The notes under the pieces are model-generated. The model ran no database searches. It worked only from the letters and a program-made list of their open reading frames with translations, and was not told the DNA's origin. A stretch of 64,000 nucleotides of DNA from Loripinus fragilis (taxonomy: Eukaryota > Mollusca > Bivalvia > Lucinida > Lucinidae), in assembly GCA_964019695.1 (NCBI GenBank), contig OZ026522.1:74741601-74805600 (forward strand). The letters are read 5' to 3'. Made by a program: the position numbers and the translations under genes. Of this stretch, positions 44,500 to 56,444 are shown piece after piece (within the stretch, counting starts at the first letter, position 1; the number at the start of each line of letters is the position of its first letter).

Positions 44500-44645
44500 T
44501 TTAGCACGAAATACACGTATCTCGTGATGTGCAAGGTCTACACTGATGTAGGTGGTATAAAATAGTAATACAATGTTTGTCCACCTGTACGTTGGATAAT
44601 CCACTCGACAACTCACGGTATAACTATGACAGAGCGTGACATGCA
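44500..44645 (-). mobile_element. MITE-like repeat, relative of 52651-52800
   Basis: On the minus strand it reads ggattatcc-acgtacaggtgg, then cacctacatcagtgtagacc, ttgcacatcacgagata and gtgctaaagt, in the same order as at 52691-52800. The hairpin partner arm present at 52651 is missing or truncated here. Confidence 0.65.
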
Positions 44646-44864
44646 CCACTCCCTTTGAGAGCACAGAACCGGATCAACAACATCGATAACATCAACATCT
44701 TTAGATTGTTTACATGTTGGCACTGCTATACATGCATTTTTTGGCCGGTCAATAAATCATATGAGCTAAAAATGTCCTTACTCAGCAAAACAAATGTGTG
44801 CTTTTGTATTATTCTTTCACATTGGAATTGTTTGCGCGGCTGTTCTTACGCAACGTGCCTAAAA

Positions 44865-45190
44865 ATTAAAAATGGGACAAAGATCAGGATTCGATACAAT
44901 CAAGTACCACACCTGACCCAGGATACCACATGGAAAAGTGATAAAAAGACAATTAAACATCACAAACGAGAGTCAAGAGGCCCAAGATGGTCAGCCCTTT
45001 CCCAGAAGGTGACCACAAGGCAGCAATGAACAGACGTGAAAGCATGACAAACACAATACAGAAATAACACCAATGATCCACAAAAGAAGCACCGCCTTGG
45101 AACGGTCAATAGAAATATTTTACTGGAGGGCTTAAACCGGTTTCACGGCGCCATCCTCACCCTTAGTTCAGATGTGGAACAAGACACATA
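44865..45190 (-). repeat. Dispersed repeat, CCAAGGCGGTACTTC family
   Basis: Reverse complement of the 40490-40820 repeat, from aagatcaggattcgatac to atctgaac/tccacaagac-type sequence ending near 45190. It immediately precedes a poly-T run (45198-45212). Confidence 0.7.
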
Positions 45191-45589
45191 GTTGTTGTTG
45201 TTTTTTTTTTTGCATGAAAGACCCCTAACTTATCCAAGCATCATCTCACAAGCATCATCTCATAGAACATATAAATTAAGATATAAAAAGGAGATAAAGC
45301 AAACAGTACATAAACTGAATACCCGAGCAAAAGAAATCCAACAGGCAAACCCTGGTGGGCCTGACAATAGCCAAAGCATCAGGCCCCTACCATCTCATCA
45401 AAAGATAAGTCTTTAAGTTGGAACCGTCATAGAGTCTGAAGTCTGACCCACTGGCATGCAATTAAAGAGGAAAGCAAAGTTGTCAACCGTGATTGGGTTG
45501 ACCACCAAGCATGTAGTCTGTTGCAATACATTAATGTTATAGCCAATCTTTCATAATGAGAAATTATTTTAATAAACTGCGCTGAAAAA

Positions 45590-46520
45590 AAAACATTATA
45601 GCCATCAATCGATAAACCAAGTCACCATAGAACTCAGGTTCCAAAATGCCTTGGCACAAGAGAGATTTAAGTCCAACTTGGAATTTAGATATCAAATTAT
45701 ATATAGTATCGTTGACAAAATTTAGAAAAGATTTTGCGAGGTTAATGATACTGATAGCCTTGTTTAAGAAGTTTCTGAGTTAACAATTCATTGCCAGTGT
45801 TGAAGTCAGTGCCTAGATGCTCCAGAAAAACGAGTGAGTTAAGAGATATAGACTCCATATGATGTAGACTGAGGAACATCACCATCTAAAAATAGGAAAT
45901 TGACAATTTCAAAATCAAAACCGTCACGTTTATCATAAATTTTGATAGAAAAAATATCATTAGAAATAGACAAATGCAAGGCTAAAACGCGGCTTCATTA
46001 TCAGAGGTATTAGCTTTATTAAGTTGGAGCTCTGATGGGTATATTTGACATACCATATTGTCAAAATAAACATTATTAATGTTTAAAATATCATCCAAAT
46101 ATCTGGATTTATAGTGTTAAAAGCATCAATAATATCAGCTTGCTTATCATCAGAAAGAGACATCATAAAGTCCCTCTCATAACAAAGCAAGAATAATTTG
46201 GCAATCAGGAGAGCACAATTAGTGCCCATAGGAATCCCAACTATTTGTCCATACAACTTGGTGCCAAATCGAATAAAAATGGTGTCCAACAAAAAGGTCA
46301 GCGCATCACATTCATTTTGACAAGACCCTGTATGATATTTCTTAGGCTTTTCCGAAGTAAAAACGCGTTTCTGTCGTGACATGCAAACTAACCTTTCCAC
46401 AAAGACACAGATCCTATATTTTAAGATCAGTGATAAAGGTGAGTACGTAGTCTGTAAGAGTTTGATGAAACACTGTGCCCTCGACCAAGTATTTCAATGA
46501 ACTGACGATTGTTTAAACGT
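45590..46520 (-). pseudogene. Decayed reverse transcriptase
   Basis: On the minus strand the RT core is readable: FLLDTIFIRFGTKLY, then GIPMGTNCALLIAKLFL (finger/palm motif with the usual P-MGTNCAPL changed to ALL), YERDFMMSLSDDKQADII, a frameshift, then the catalytic YLDDILNI (F/YxDD motif), YPSELQLNKANTSD and KLLKQGYQYH. Several stops and shifts follow before a degraded terminal block near 45620. RT copies RNA into DNA for a retroelement. The MGTNCAPL-type core is seen in a large group of invertebrate retroelements, possibly Penelope-like; I could not settle the class. The 18331-18570 fragment is the adjoining C-terminal part of a relative. Confidence 0.75.
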
Positions 46521-48734
46521 ATGCTGTCTCCAATTAGTATTCCGTACCAAAAGGAATGAATAGAACTCCTCTTGCGTCGTGCTATTATACAATTATTGAC
46601 TTAAATGAGGTATACATGAGGTTTTATCTACCCGAAAAAATGATATTCTTCAGGTCCCAAGACTGAGGTGAATATCACATAAGAGTTGATAAATCTTGAT
46701 GTCTTCCAAAGCTGAAGTCAATAACTGTTTTGTTACATGACATGTCAACTGTGAATGAAACATTTTACTATTGTACCGTATTTACCTGTGTACAATTCTT
46801 CACTATTTCAATGATGGTCACTCCTCGAAGCTTTTCAATGAGGTATACACTGAGCAAAATTTCTAATTGATCACCTGACATTTTTGCGTTAGTTTTGACA
46901 GTAAGATTCGGTTATACAAAACCCATGCTTCTATAAAACAACCAAATCCTTGTCGAAACTATGCATGCCATTTCATTTAAAAATGACTGGTACGTCTTGC
47001 ACAGACGATGTTATAATAAAGGTACCCTCAATTCAAAAAGTCACATTTTTCTACAATATCCATTTGTATTTCTGTTTGTATGAAGATGTTTCTGACTGCC
47101 GTGATTAAAAACGAACACGCTTCAAATGATTCGCTTCAATCAGACTCCTTTTTTCTGTTACATAATAGCATGATGACGAACACTACCTGCAGCTAAATCA
47201 TAGAAATTCAGCTGTTTGCATGCAATTTACATAGGAAGTTCGCACTGTTCTGTACGCCTTATTATCTGAGATACGGTATTGAAATTTTCAGCGATTATGT
47301 ACAAGACGTCACTGTTCTAGTTTGAAAATTGAAAAATATATGCAAAGTTCCGTCAAATTGACTTTTTAAGTTTTACATTCAAGTCAGAAGTGCGCAGCAG
47401 CAGTGAAATGTTTGTCATCACGAAATGATCACCAGATGGACGAATGTTTGCCATGGGCTATCTTGTTCAGATAAAATAAAACGCATACAACAATTTTTGC
47501 ACAAGCTACTAATGAATTTCAAAAATCTCGAAAAAAATTATATTTTAAAAAATGCGTCGGTAAATAGCTATTCATAGCTAATGTTATACTGTTTGTATCT
47601 CCGACTATATAAATAAATTTTGTATTTGCGTAATTAATCTACTTTCGTCAAAATTTCAAGTGTTTGGTGTTTTTTTTGAAGTCGACTAGACTAGTTTATT
47701 AGCAACTTCACTTAAATTTGATATAAAACTTCACTTAAAACCATTTTTCTTCCAAAAAGCATATTTTTGTATTTTAACAAAAAAAAAACGTGGATTGAAA
47801 GACAAATTTTCTGAAATACTGCTAAGCTTTTGCCCATTAAACTGCACATATATACAGGCAAAATTCTTTTCAATTTTATTAGCGCTTGATCAGAAATAAT
47901 AAGTTAAAAAGTGATAATTAGAAATTTTGTTAAGTGTACATGTAGATTTGAATTCATGTTCAACCTTAGGACTTAGTGCTCAGCTGTGTTTAAATTATTA
48001 TTTTTTTTAAACTTGGAAATGTATATAAATTCTCTGAATGCGGAAAGTAACTCGTAAAACACTTTCTTTGTTTATTCAAAAGAAAATTACCGTAACAAAC
48101 AAAACAAAATTGTTGTTTTAAATCTCGGACCCAATTTTCTGGTCCGAGTTAAAATTTCATTCAAATATTTTCTTAAAAGTCTTTAATTATGAAACAGCAA
48201 ATCAGCTGCCCATGTTAATTTTATACTCAACATGTTATCTTTAGCTCTCTAGAGGCTGATATTAGAAAAGTATAACAAGAAAAACTATAACATGTGTTAC
48301 ATGTTATAAACGGCGTTCTTGAAAGGTTCTTATGAGTAATAATAGATGAAGGATAATAATGAAGTTTTTTTTCTCGCAATGAGATATACATTAAAGCGGC
48401 TTTGAAATGAGTCATTAAATGCTTGACGTTTCGCTAATACATAAACTTTTCAATCAGACGGTGTGATGGGGAAGCAAGCTTTTGTGAAAGCTTATGTTTG
48501 TTTTCAAACCACAGCGTCATCGAGACCCTTCGATTATGAATACAAAAATATAAGGCTTCTTCCTGAACATAACTGTAAGTGGGCCGATCAAATATTAGAT
48601 AGACATTTAATTGTTCAAAATATTATCCATTTTGGTCACTTGCTATACCACCGCAACTTTTCTTTACAAACACGGGTAGCTCTAAAAAAGAAACAGACAG
48701 TCATTGTTGAAAAACGTGTCCCTAAGAGATAATC
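46521..48734. other. Unassigned AT-rich stretch
   Basis: No gene, array or clear element recognised. The frame at 48463-48732 (89 codons, basic C-terminus) is the longest near the end of this stretch, but it has no motif I can name and no splice or promoter context that supports it. Confidence 0.4.
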
Positions 48735-50680
48735 AGCCCAGGACCAAAACCGTCATTATTTTTTCTATATTGCGGTATTAACGATGTTAAGGGAATTTCA
48801 ATATATTAAGCCTACAGAAACGTTTGAGATATCAATCTTATTTGGTACTTATCGCATTTTCAAGCAGAGAAGGCTCAGTCGAGTTTATGCCAATGCACAG
48901 CCTCGCCTGAGCTTTCGCTGCTTGCAGTAAGCTAGAAAGAAAACCTTGAAATTAGGTATCTGTCGCAATTTAAAGCAACGAAGGCTCAGTCGAGTTTATG
49001 CCAATGCACATGCAGTCTCGCCTGTGATTTCGCTGCTCGTATCAGATGAGAAAAAATATGGAAAATTGCTTTTTTTCGAATTTTAAAGCCAAGTCAAATT
49101 TACGAAAATGCACAGACTCGCCTGAGCCTTCGCTGATCGCTGAAATGAGAAATAATATAGAAATTCGCTATTTCTCTATTTTTGAAGCTCAGTCGAGTTT
49201 GCGACAAGAGTAGCGTCTCAGTGGTGAGATGCAGCAGTATCAGGGTTTTTATACCCAGCATGTTTTTTTTTTTGTTTTTTGGAATAAGTGAAATATGCCA
49301 ACGTGAATTGTTCGCATATTATTTTGCATGTTAATTTGGCCGCCAAAGATAACTTGATTGTCCATTGTTTCTATGATGCTTCAGAATAATGTTAGCTCCT
49401 ATCATAATTAAATCTTAGCTAATTAATTAATCATATACAATTATGGGCTTGATTAGTTAAATACCCTAACACTCTAGTTAAAGGTGGGTTATCAAGTCAT
49501 TGACAAACTCAACCGCTATAACGTATAGCTTTATTATCTGAATTCAAGTTAGGTCAATTCAAATATACTTTTTTTATTTTCATACTCTTTGCGAGCTTTA
49601 TATACTGACTTTTTCTTTATCATTTTTGATCCTCTTGCAAAATGGACCATGATTTGCCATGATTTCGATTTGCTCATGCTGTTCATTCTGACGTAATATC
49701 GACGTAAGTATTTTCAACAATTGTCGTCTGACAAATGTGAATTTAATTCAATTTGAAAACAAACACTTTAAGGTGGTAGCCAGATGTCTTAACAAATGGA
49801 AAAACACAAACGTTTTCAGAAAAAATCGTTTTATTACACCCCGACTCGCAGCGTTTCTTTGCTAACGTCAGTCTTAAATTTTCAAACATCAATAACAGAC
49901 GGGTGACGTCCGCGTATGTCGCGATACTTTTGTCTTTTTATGCAACTGATTGAGGAGTATCTGTTGGCAACATTTTTTTTTATTATTCCTGATCCTTATG
50001 ATATAAACGGCCAATTACGTCAAAAATCAATGACGTCATAAAGACGTAATGAACATTGCCAAAGGCCTAAAACTTCATGATTTGATTTTGTCTTTCCTTT
50101 TGCTTTCAAGAACAAACATCAGTTCGAAAACTTTTTTTCGTTCATAATGGAAGGTATGGGTACTCTGTGACTTTTTGAATTTGAGTTGTCTCAGAATTAT
50201 CGCGCGACGTCACGGCAATCATAAGCCACAGCGTTTCGATTTTCTTATTGAATGCAAGCTGAGTGACGGAACTTGTCAATTTTATTTTTCACATAATGAA
50301 AAAATCTAATTTTCGACATAAATTAGCATTTATCAAGTGGTGCGTTTTTAAAGTCCTTCAGTATAGATGACAAAACGAAATATATAATTGGCATCTAAAA
50401 AGTTTTTGTAGGCAAAAATTGAAATTCCCTTGACATCGTCAATGCCGCAATTGAAATATAAATGGCGATTTTGGTCCCTTGATTAATTTTCTCTTAGAAT
50501 ATTAGATCAATTCAAATATTTTTTTTTTTATATTTTTATACCCTTTGGGATCTTTTTAAACAAATATATGAAAAAAATTGGGATTTAAAAGGTTTCTGTA
50601 GCCAAATTTTGGAATATACTCGACATCTTCAATACCGCGAAAACTGGTCCGGGGTGTAAAATGCATGACAGGGTCCGGTA
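48735..50680. repeat. Inverted-repeat region with internal minisatellite
   Basis: About 48735-48820 (ggaccaaaaccg, ttgcggtattaacgatg, aagggaatttcaat) is mirrored at about 50400-50485, and a third, diverged copy lies at about 50590-50660. Direct repeats of ttcaaatat-ttttt-attttcata-tctttg-gagct occur at 49558 and 50512. The whole may be a decayed composite element; no duplication could be read at its ends. Confidence 0.5.
48868..49200 (+). repeat. ~110-bp minisatellite, three and a half units
   Basis: Units share aaggctcagtcgagtttatg, ccaatgcacag-ctcgcctgag, tttcgctgct and gaaa-aat-tagaaatt. Starts fall near 48868, 48984, 49085 and 49185. Divergence is moderate and there is no reading frame through the array. 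Confidence 0.75.
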
Positions 50681-52130
50681 TTAGTGCTAGTAATTAACAA
50701 AAAATCAAAAGTCCTAAAGAATCTTTATAAGCATTTTTAAGAAGGCTCTATAATGAACATGTGATCCAATTTTTATGTCGACATTTGCATTTTAAATACC
50801 ATTTTGATGCTTGCAAACTTTGGTCCCGGAATTTGGTCCCGAGTCTCGGGCGTTGGTCCCGGCTTTTATTCCTTCCCCTTGTTATCTTCAGTCTTTTATG
50901 AAAACCAATACTTGTCCGCGGGGAAAGAAGACTTCTCAAGTCGAAAGAATAATATCCCATGCATTTTCCTTCTTTAGATGGAAAGAAATCCAACCCCAGC
51001 CATGAATTTGCGGATGATAGGAAAAATCTACAAGCATGATGATCGTTTGACACAATATTTGCTTCGACGACATCGAAAACAAACCTGAGGTCAAACCAGT
51101 CGAATGACCTATTTTCCGCGTTTTGCCTTTAATCTTTCTTAGGTTATTTTCTTTGCTTATTTCATATTTTCTGCTTGTATGCCCGTTGTCCGTTCTGTTT
51201 GTTTGTAACATTTTCTTGCTCCTATTTTCTAATAAAATGAAAAGTTCGTTTCTGTTTTATCGTGGCACGAAATAATTTAACCTCGCACACTGCTAAATAT
51301 AGAATGAATGACGTCACAATGATTCTTCATATACTTATTTAATATACTTATTTAAGAATTTCGTATCTTTAGTAATGAATTTATAATAAGTTCGCCCCAA
51401 AAGCCACTGATAACACATAAATGGAAATAGTTTCTTGGTAGAAATATTAATTACAACTCTAAGTTATTCTAAGTTAGACCATTAAACCAGCTGGCGAGAG
51501 TGAAAAATAGATACAGCCCGTGGGTAGAACAGCTTTTGAACATCCGACATTTACACTGAAAAGACACCCAATTTTAGACGTTTTTATAAAAATAAAAATA
51601 CTCTTTTAATAAGAGAAGTCTACATTTGTTTTACTTTACCCTTGGAAAAACGAAAAAAATTAATCAAAACGTTATTCATTGAACAATAATTTTGATCACA
51701 CCCCTCTTCGGAAGAGTCCATTTCAAAACCAATTACAATTATAGGCTAAGTAACCACTGTTTCATAAATGAACTAATATTAGTTACTTATGCATTAATAA
51801 GTAACGCCGTAGAAAATAACCCTCAGGTAGAACTTTGTTAGACATCCCTCTTTCTACGATTGTGTTTACATGTTTTTAGCAGCCAATCAAAACGCACATA
51901 GACCAATTAAGTTGCTGCAGCATCCGTATATATATACGCGTTGTTTGTTGCAATTTGTAAACATAGATTCTCATTTTTATCTGTATAATACGCAGAATAA
52001 ACGCGTTCAAGTATATTTTTTCGTATTTTTTTTCCTTAAACATACCAGCAAAGCTGGACAGAAGGCGTCTTCAATTCTACAATTGCGAACTATTTTGTGT
52101 CTTTCGAAATCCGCGCGGGAACCGAACTAT
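50681..52130. other. Unassigned stretch upstream of the candidate exon
   Basis: No gene recognised. A tttggtcccg word is repeated three times at 50820-50860. TATATATA occurs at about 51930. Frames at 50748-51211 overlap on both strands and look incidental. Any upstream regulatory DNA of the 52-kb exon would lie here, but I can point to nothing specific. Confidence 0.35.
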
Positions 52131-52140
52131 TTTATTAATG

Positions 52141-52150
52141 TGTATATAAA
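52141..52150 (+). promoter_or_regulatory. Candidate TATA box
   Basis: TATATAAA at about 52143-52150 lies 38-45 bp upstream of the ATG at 52188. It is well placed for a start site around 52170-52180 and a very short leader. The match to consensus is good, but in AT-rich DNA such words are common, so the weight comes from the exon that follows. Confidence 0.45.
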
Positions 52151-52187
52151 CAAGGTACATGCTGGATTGGCTCCACAACACAGCAAG

Positions 52188-52249
52188 ATGTACAAGTTTC
52201 CACCTATTTTAACGGTGGTGCTTTTGTTATGGACATTGGAGGCTAACGC
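52188..52249 (+). CDS. Candidate first coding exon: signal peptide of a secreted protein
   Basis: The ATG at 52188 (context CAAGATGT) opens a 20-codon segment: a short polar start with one Lys, a hydrophobic core (ILTVVLLLW) and a small-residue end (EANA-like), the pattern of a cleavable signal peptide. The frame closes at a TAA only one codon past GTAAGT (52250-52255), a consensus 5' splice donor, so the stop would be intronic and the exon would end in phase 2. With the TATA box upstream this is the most gene-like host feature here. The rest of the gene would lie downstream on the plus strand; I could not find a matching exon in the repeat-rich 12 kb that follow. The product is unknown. Confidence 0.45.
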
Positions 52250-52650
52250 GTAAGTATTTTTTAATATATTTATATAGATCTAAATCAATGCACCAAAATA
52301 TCTGAGCACTTCACTCAGAAACTACCTGTGTTGATGATGATCTGGATCTTCACTGTTCTCCGAGTCCGAATATATTTCCGGGTAAAAGGCTAGGCTGGAC
52401 AGTTATTCGAGTCGTAGATTCGAGTTGATGCTTTTCGACCCCTACATGTCTTTTTCAGTAATGTCAGGAAGTTTTCTAAGTAACAGTTATACCATGAAGA
52501 CTCCGAAAAATCAGACTGCAAACTTTTATCTTTTTCTGCCTTTCTATCAACTGATTTCTGTCTTTCCTAAATTTCCCTCTTTCCCTTTTCTACCGCCACA
52601 GAGACATAATAATCAAGTGTGATTGCCGTCTCTTAACGAACAGATACAGA

Positions 52651-52800
52651 TGGGTTGTCCGCCTGTACGTGTAGATAATCCACTTTAGCGAGTGGATTAT
52701 CTTACGTACAGGTGGACAACCCATGGTATAACTATTTTATATCACCTACATCAGTGTAGACCTTGCACATCACGAGATATTTTGTGCTAAAGTTGGTAAG
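52651..52800 (+). mobile_element. MITE-like hairpin element
   Basis: The arms TGGGTTGTCCGCCTGTACGT (52651 on) and ACGTACAGGTGGACAACCCA (ending 52723) fold into a ~33-bp stem that includes gataatccact/agtggattatc. A tail (cacctacatcagtgtagacc, ttgcacatcacgagata) is shared with the minus-strand relative at 44500-44645. It lies inside the putative intron of the 52-kb exon. Confidence 0.7.
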
Positions 52801-52859
52801 GGTGGTATAAATCACGATGTACAACCGTACAGTCATTAAATCGGAAGCGACAATTGAGC

Positions 52860-53240
52860 TCGATTTTTCTTGCTACGTGGGTTGGAACAAGCATCTACTT
52901 CATTGTATTTACCCCAAATATGAGGAATATCAGACATACCCCAAACAATATTTGTAATTTCATCAGCCCCCTGAAAGGAAAGCCACAGAACACTTACTAA
53001 CAGTCGCAAGATTTCAGGAAGACAAAGCAAAGCAACCAGCTCTCTCTTCCTCGTTAAGATTATTGGAAAACTAGAAAGACCACAAAGTAATGCACAACAA
53101 AACAAAGACGTACACAGCCTGGCAGGACCCCATAACATGGCCCCATATAACAATGAATCAACAACAACAGAACTACCGCCTTAGAACGGAATCAACGCCT
53201 CAACAGACAGCAGCCTTTAATCAAGCCGACAGGGGATTTA
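52860..53240 (-). repeat. Dispersed repeat, AAGGC-box family
   Basis: On the minus strand: ctgctgtctgttgaggcg, ttctaaggcggtagttctg, ttgttgttgattcattg, attactttgtggtctttct and gagctggttgctttgc. Matches 20340-20610 and 9270-9560. The two overlapping open frames here are by-products. Confidence 0.55.
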
Positions 53241-53389
53241 ATGCATTTTACTGTTGCCAAATTTTCACCCTTGATTCTGTTGTTGTTAAAACACAATTTT
53301 TAGGTTGCATGGAGGCTTCCCAACTAATGCGATACTTCATCACAGAGAAACAATCTAATCGAATTAACACACTATGATGAAACCTCAAT

Positions 53390-53875
53390 CCTCACTGAGG
53401 GTCTCAATGGGGTACCTCTGAAATCGGTAATCAGTAAAATAAAGGTCAAAAAATCGTTAATCATTAAAAATTAAGACCTATTTATCAGTAATTAGTAAAA
53501 TTTAGGCCCAAAATTGTTACTCAGTAAAATTTAGGTAAAAATTGGTAAACAATAAAATTTTGGCCAATTCAGTGAAATACATTTTATATTTAAAAACTTT
53601 TCTATAGGGGTAGAAATGTTTATTTAAAATTCGTACCATTTAAGACAGCCTACTGTTAAATGGGAGTTTTTCGTCTAATTTGCTAACCGTTAAAATGAGT
53701 CATTCCGCTATTCTGTATTTTTTCCGCGGAAATTAGCTAATCATTATATTTTTTCGCTAATCACTAGCAATGCTCATTCCACTATTCGGTAAAGTTATCC
53801 TTAAAAAATCGCAATCATTAAATTTTAGGGCCATAATTCGCTAATCAGTAGACCCCATTGACACCCTCCACCAAG
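53390..53875. mobile_element. Inverted-ended element with ~35-bp AATCAGTAAAAT repeats
   Basis: The ends tgagggtctcaatggggta and accccattgacaccct mirror each other with mismatches. Inside, about ten degenerate units of aa-tcggtaatcagtaaaatttaggcc run first in one sense, later as ...cgctaatcagta.... Non-coding. The family is unknown. Confidence 0.55.
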
Positions 53876-53945
53876 GGTGAAACTTTAACTTGCATTCTGT
53901 TCTGCTCGTTATTCCCATCAATTTGACGATGTTCAAATTTTTTTT

Positions 53946-54350
53946 TTGACCCCCTGGGCACCCCCAGTACCCACCCCTGGAGCAGGGCTCATCCTGCCAT
54001 TAGCCATTGTAGCTAATTGCTACTTAAAATGTAGAGTGGCTACAAATAATAGTTATTGGCTAAAAGTACAGTCTAGGTGGTTCAAGAATTACGTATTTGC
54101 GAAAAAGTGTATTTTGATCAGCTTTTGGGTTTTATTATCCCTTCACACTTTATTATTTTGGCATATTTTACTCTTTGGATGCTTGATTTTTCATTGCCAT
54201 CAAGGTGTCCAAACTGTTTGCAAAGGTTATCAGCAGACAACAAAAGGCGCCCCTAGCGGGCAAAGAGTTAAACACATAACAACTTGTTGATACTACTTTC
54301 TGGCAAGTTAATTTTATTTGGCTCCAACTTTTTCCATTTGGCTAAAGTGT
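53946..54350. other. Unassigned repeat-like stretch
   Basis: A C-rich opening (ccccctgggcacccccagtacccacccctgg) is followed by AT-rich DNA. The 114-codon frame at 53946-54290 includes a hydrophobic run (FWVLLSLHTLLFWHILLFG), but I see no start context, splice signal or family motif that supports a gene. Confidence 0.35.
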
Positions 54351-54430
54351 TATATTTGTGAGAACACACACAAACTTTGGTATAAATCTTTGAAATTGAC
54401 TTTGTAATTAAATGATATTTGACCAGGAGT

Positions 54431-55485
54431 CAGCCGAAGGCTTAAGGTGAGTTATTGTGATCGGCCTTTGTGCGTCGTGCATCCGTCCGTTTGTAAGTTT
54501 TTTTCTTTAAATGACATCTCCTGAACCACTAGTCCAAATTTAACATAACTTCACATTATGGTTCCCAATAATGCCCCCCACCAAAACTGCATAAATGGTC
54601 CCGCTCCAGCGAACACAAGGGCCGCCAGAGCTCCAGATAAGAAATCTTTTATATGACATCACCTCCTGAACCACTGGTCCAAATCCAAAATAATTTCACA
54701 CAATTGTTCCTCTTGATGCCTTCTACCAACATTGAACAAATGGTTCCCCTCCGCTGAATAAAAGGGCCTCCAGAGCTACAGATAAGAAATATCTTTAAAA
54801 GACATCTCTTGAACACCTGGTCCAAATTCAAAATATTTTCACAGAATTGTTCCTCATTATACCCTCTACTAAAATTGCACAATGAGTCCACTCCGCTGAA
54901 CAAAAGGGCCGCATGAGCCCCAGATAAGAAATATCTTTAAAAGACATCTCCTGAACCACTGGTCCAAATTCAAAATAATTTCACAGAATTGTTCCTCATG
55001 ATGCCTTCTATTGCTTGCACAGATGGTTCCTCTCCACCAGAACAAAGGGGTTGCCAGGGCTCTAGATAAGAATTGTCTTTTAATGACATTTCCTCCACTC
55101 CAAATTCAAAATAATTTCATTGAATTGTTCCTCATGATTGCTTATCAAAACTGCACAGACAGTTTCTCTCTGCTTATTACAGGGGTCGCCATAGCTCTAG
55201 ATGAGAAATGTCTTTAAATGACATCTCCTGAACCACTGGTCCAAATTTATAATAATTTCACAGAAATATTCCTCATAATGCCCTCTACCAAAATTGCACA
55301 AATGGTTTTGCTCTGCTGAAAAGGGGGTTGGCAGAGCTCTAGATAAGAAATATCTTCAAATGAAATCTCCTGATCCACTGGTCCAAAATCTAAAGAATTT
55401 CACAGAAATGGTCCTCATGTTGCCATCTACCCAAATTGATCAGAAGGACATTTATCCACAGTATGGACCAGTATGCAAAAACTGA
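54431..55485 (+). repeat. ~142-bp tandem array, GCTCACCTGAG family, first block
   Basis: A head (agtcagccgaaggctta, aggtgagttattgtgatcgg, cgtgcatccgtccg) leads to seven units. Each reads gacatctcctgaaccactgg, tccaaattcaaaataatttc, acagaattgttcctcatgat, gcc-tctaccaaaattgcac, aa-tggttccgctccgctgaa, caaaagggccgccagagctc and cagataagaaatatctt. Unit starts are near 54511, 54650, 54795, 54940, 55081, 55214 and 55355. No terminal box is seen at the right, where a MITE-containing segment follows. Confidence 0.85.
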
Positions 55486-55536
55486 TGATCTGGCCCATAT
55501 GCTTAGAAAAGAGAGGACATCAAGCTACATACATTT

Positions 55537-55777
55537 GAGCAGTGGCATGTGATTTCCAACATGTGGCATTTTGACATGTGTAGACTCAGACGACCTGTGC
55601 AGCCGCCGTTTAAGCATAGACACTCAAAATGCTGTTTGAACAGTAGCTAAATATTGATAGAATATTCAAACGACTAGCAAAGGCTCTGATCAGACTGCAC
55701 GTATGTGCAGGCTGTTCTGAGGCTCTGCTTGTCACACATACAGGTACCACATTGTTGGAAATCTCATGTCACGGCTC
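55537..55777. mobile_element. MITE with GAGC(A/C)GTGRCATG ends
   Basis: The left end gagcagtggcatgtgatttc-caacatgtgg is mirrored by the right end ccacattgttgg-aaatctcatgtcacggctc, about 30 bp with few mismatches. The central part (ctctgatcagactgcacg, tgtgcaggctgttctgagg) resembles a MITE common in bivalves. The same terminal family bounds the element at 62513-62990. No duplication is obvious. Confidence 0.7.
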
Positions 55778-55779
55778 AT

Positions 55780-56440
55780 TTACAAGTGATTTTAAATGTA
55801 CATTGTAAACTCAGGAAGATTTTTTGTGCTGAATGAGACATTTTTGAAGGCTTCAATGAAGTCTGTTGAATAATGTCCACTTTCTATTCAAGCACATCTT
55901 AATGTTGTCTCAGATCACTTGACCCCCCTCTATAACACTTAAAGACTTGAGAGTTTCAAGTGACTTAGTGACAAATTAAACAAAGGTCTAATAGCTTTCC
56001 CACTCAAAAACATAGCATAGTTATATGTGTTTGTTAGATAAAATTCCAGATTCCAGTATTTTCTTTTTTTTTTAAATTCATGTCTTTTTTGCATGGTTTA
56101 GCTGTTCTTTAAGGCATATATTTTTGTCCATCAGATGTCCTTAGCTGTTTAACTGATAAGGGACTGATTAAATCCATTTTAATTTCTCACTTAACTAAGG
56201 GACCCAAAAGGGGACTTATCTGTATAAAACAAAATTCCTTTCATTAAAATAATAACACTATTTTATCCATTACCCAGTGTAAAGAGGTCATAATCACCTC
56301 ATTAAGATTAGCCTTTGATCTGCCTAGAATAGCCCACAGGCGGTGGTACCATTTTTATAGTGTAAAAATTGAGGTTTTTAATTAAATCATTGGTACAAGA
56401 TTGTGGAGGGGCATTAGGAAGGTTTCTTATTATCCCCACA
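55780..56440. other. Spacer between the two array blocks
   Basis: No gene or repeat structure recognised. The AT-rich spacer ends with ttattatccccacac, the opening word of the ~300-bp array family that resumes at 57.63 kb. Confidence 0.4.
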
Positions 56441-56444
56441 CTTT

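Noticed and set aside
48463..48732. 89-codon basic frame
   Set aside because: No recognisable motif, no splice or promoter signal, AT-rich surroundings; length is within chance expectation for the window.
53946..54290. 114-codon frame with a hydrophobic run
   Set aside because: Starts in a C-rich repeat-like segment; the hydrophobic stretch follows from T-rich DNA. No supporting context.
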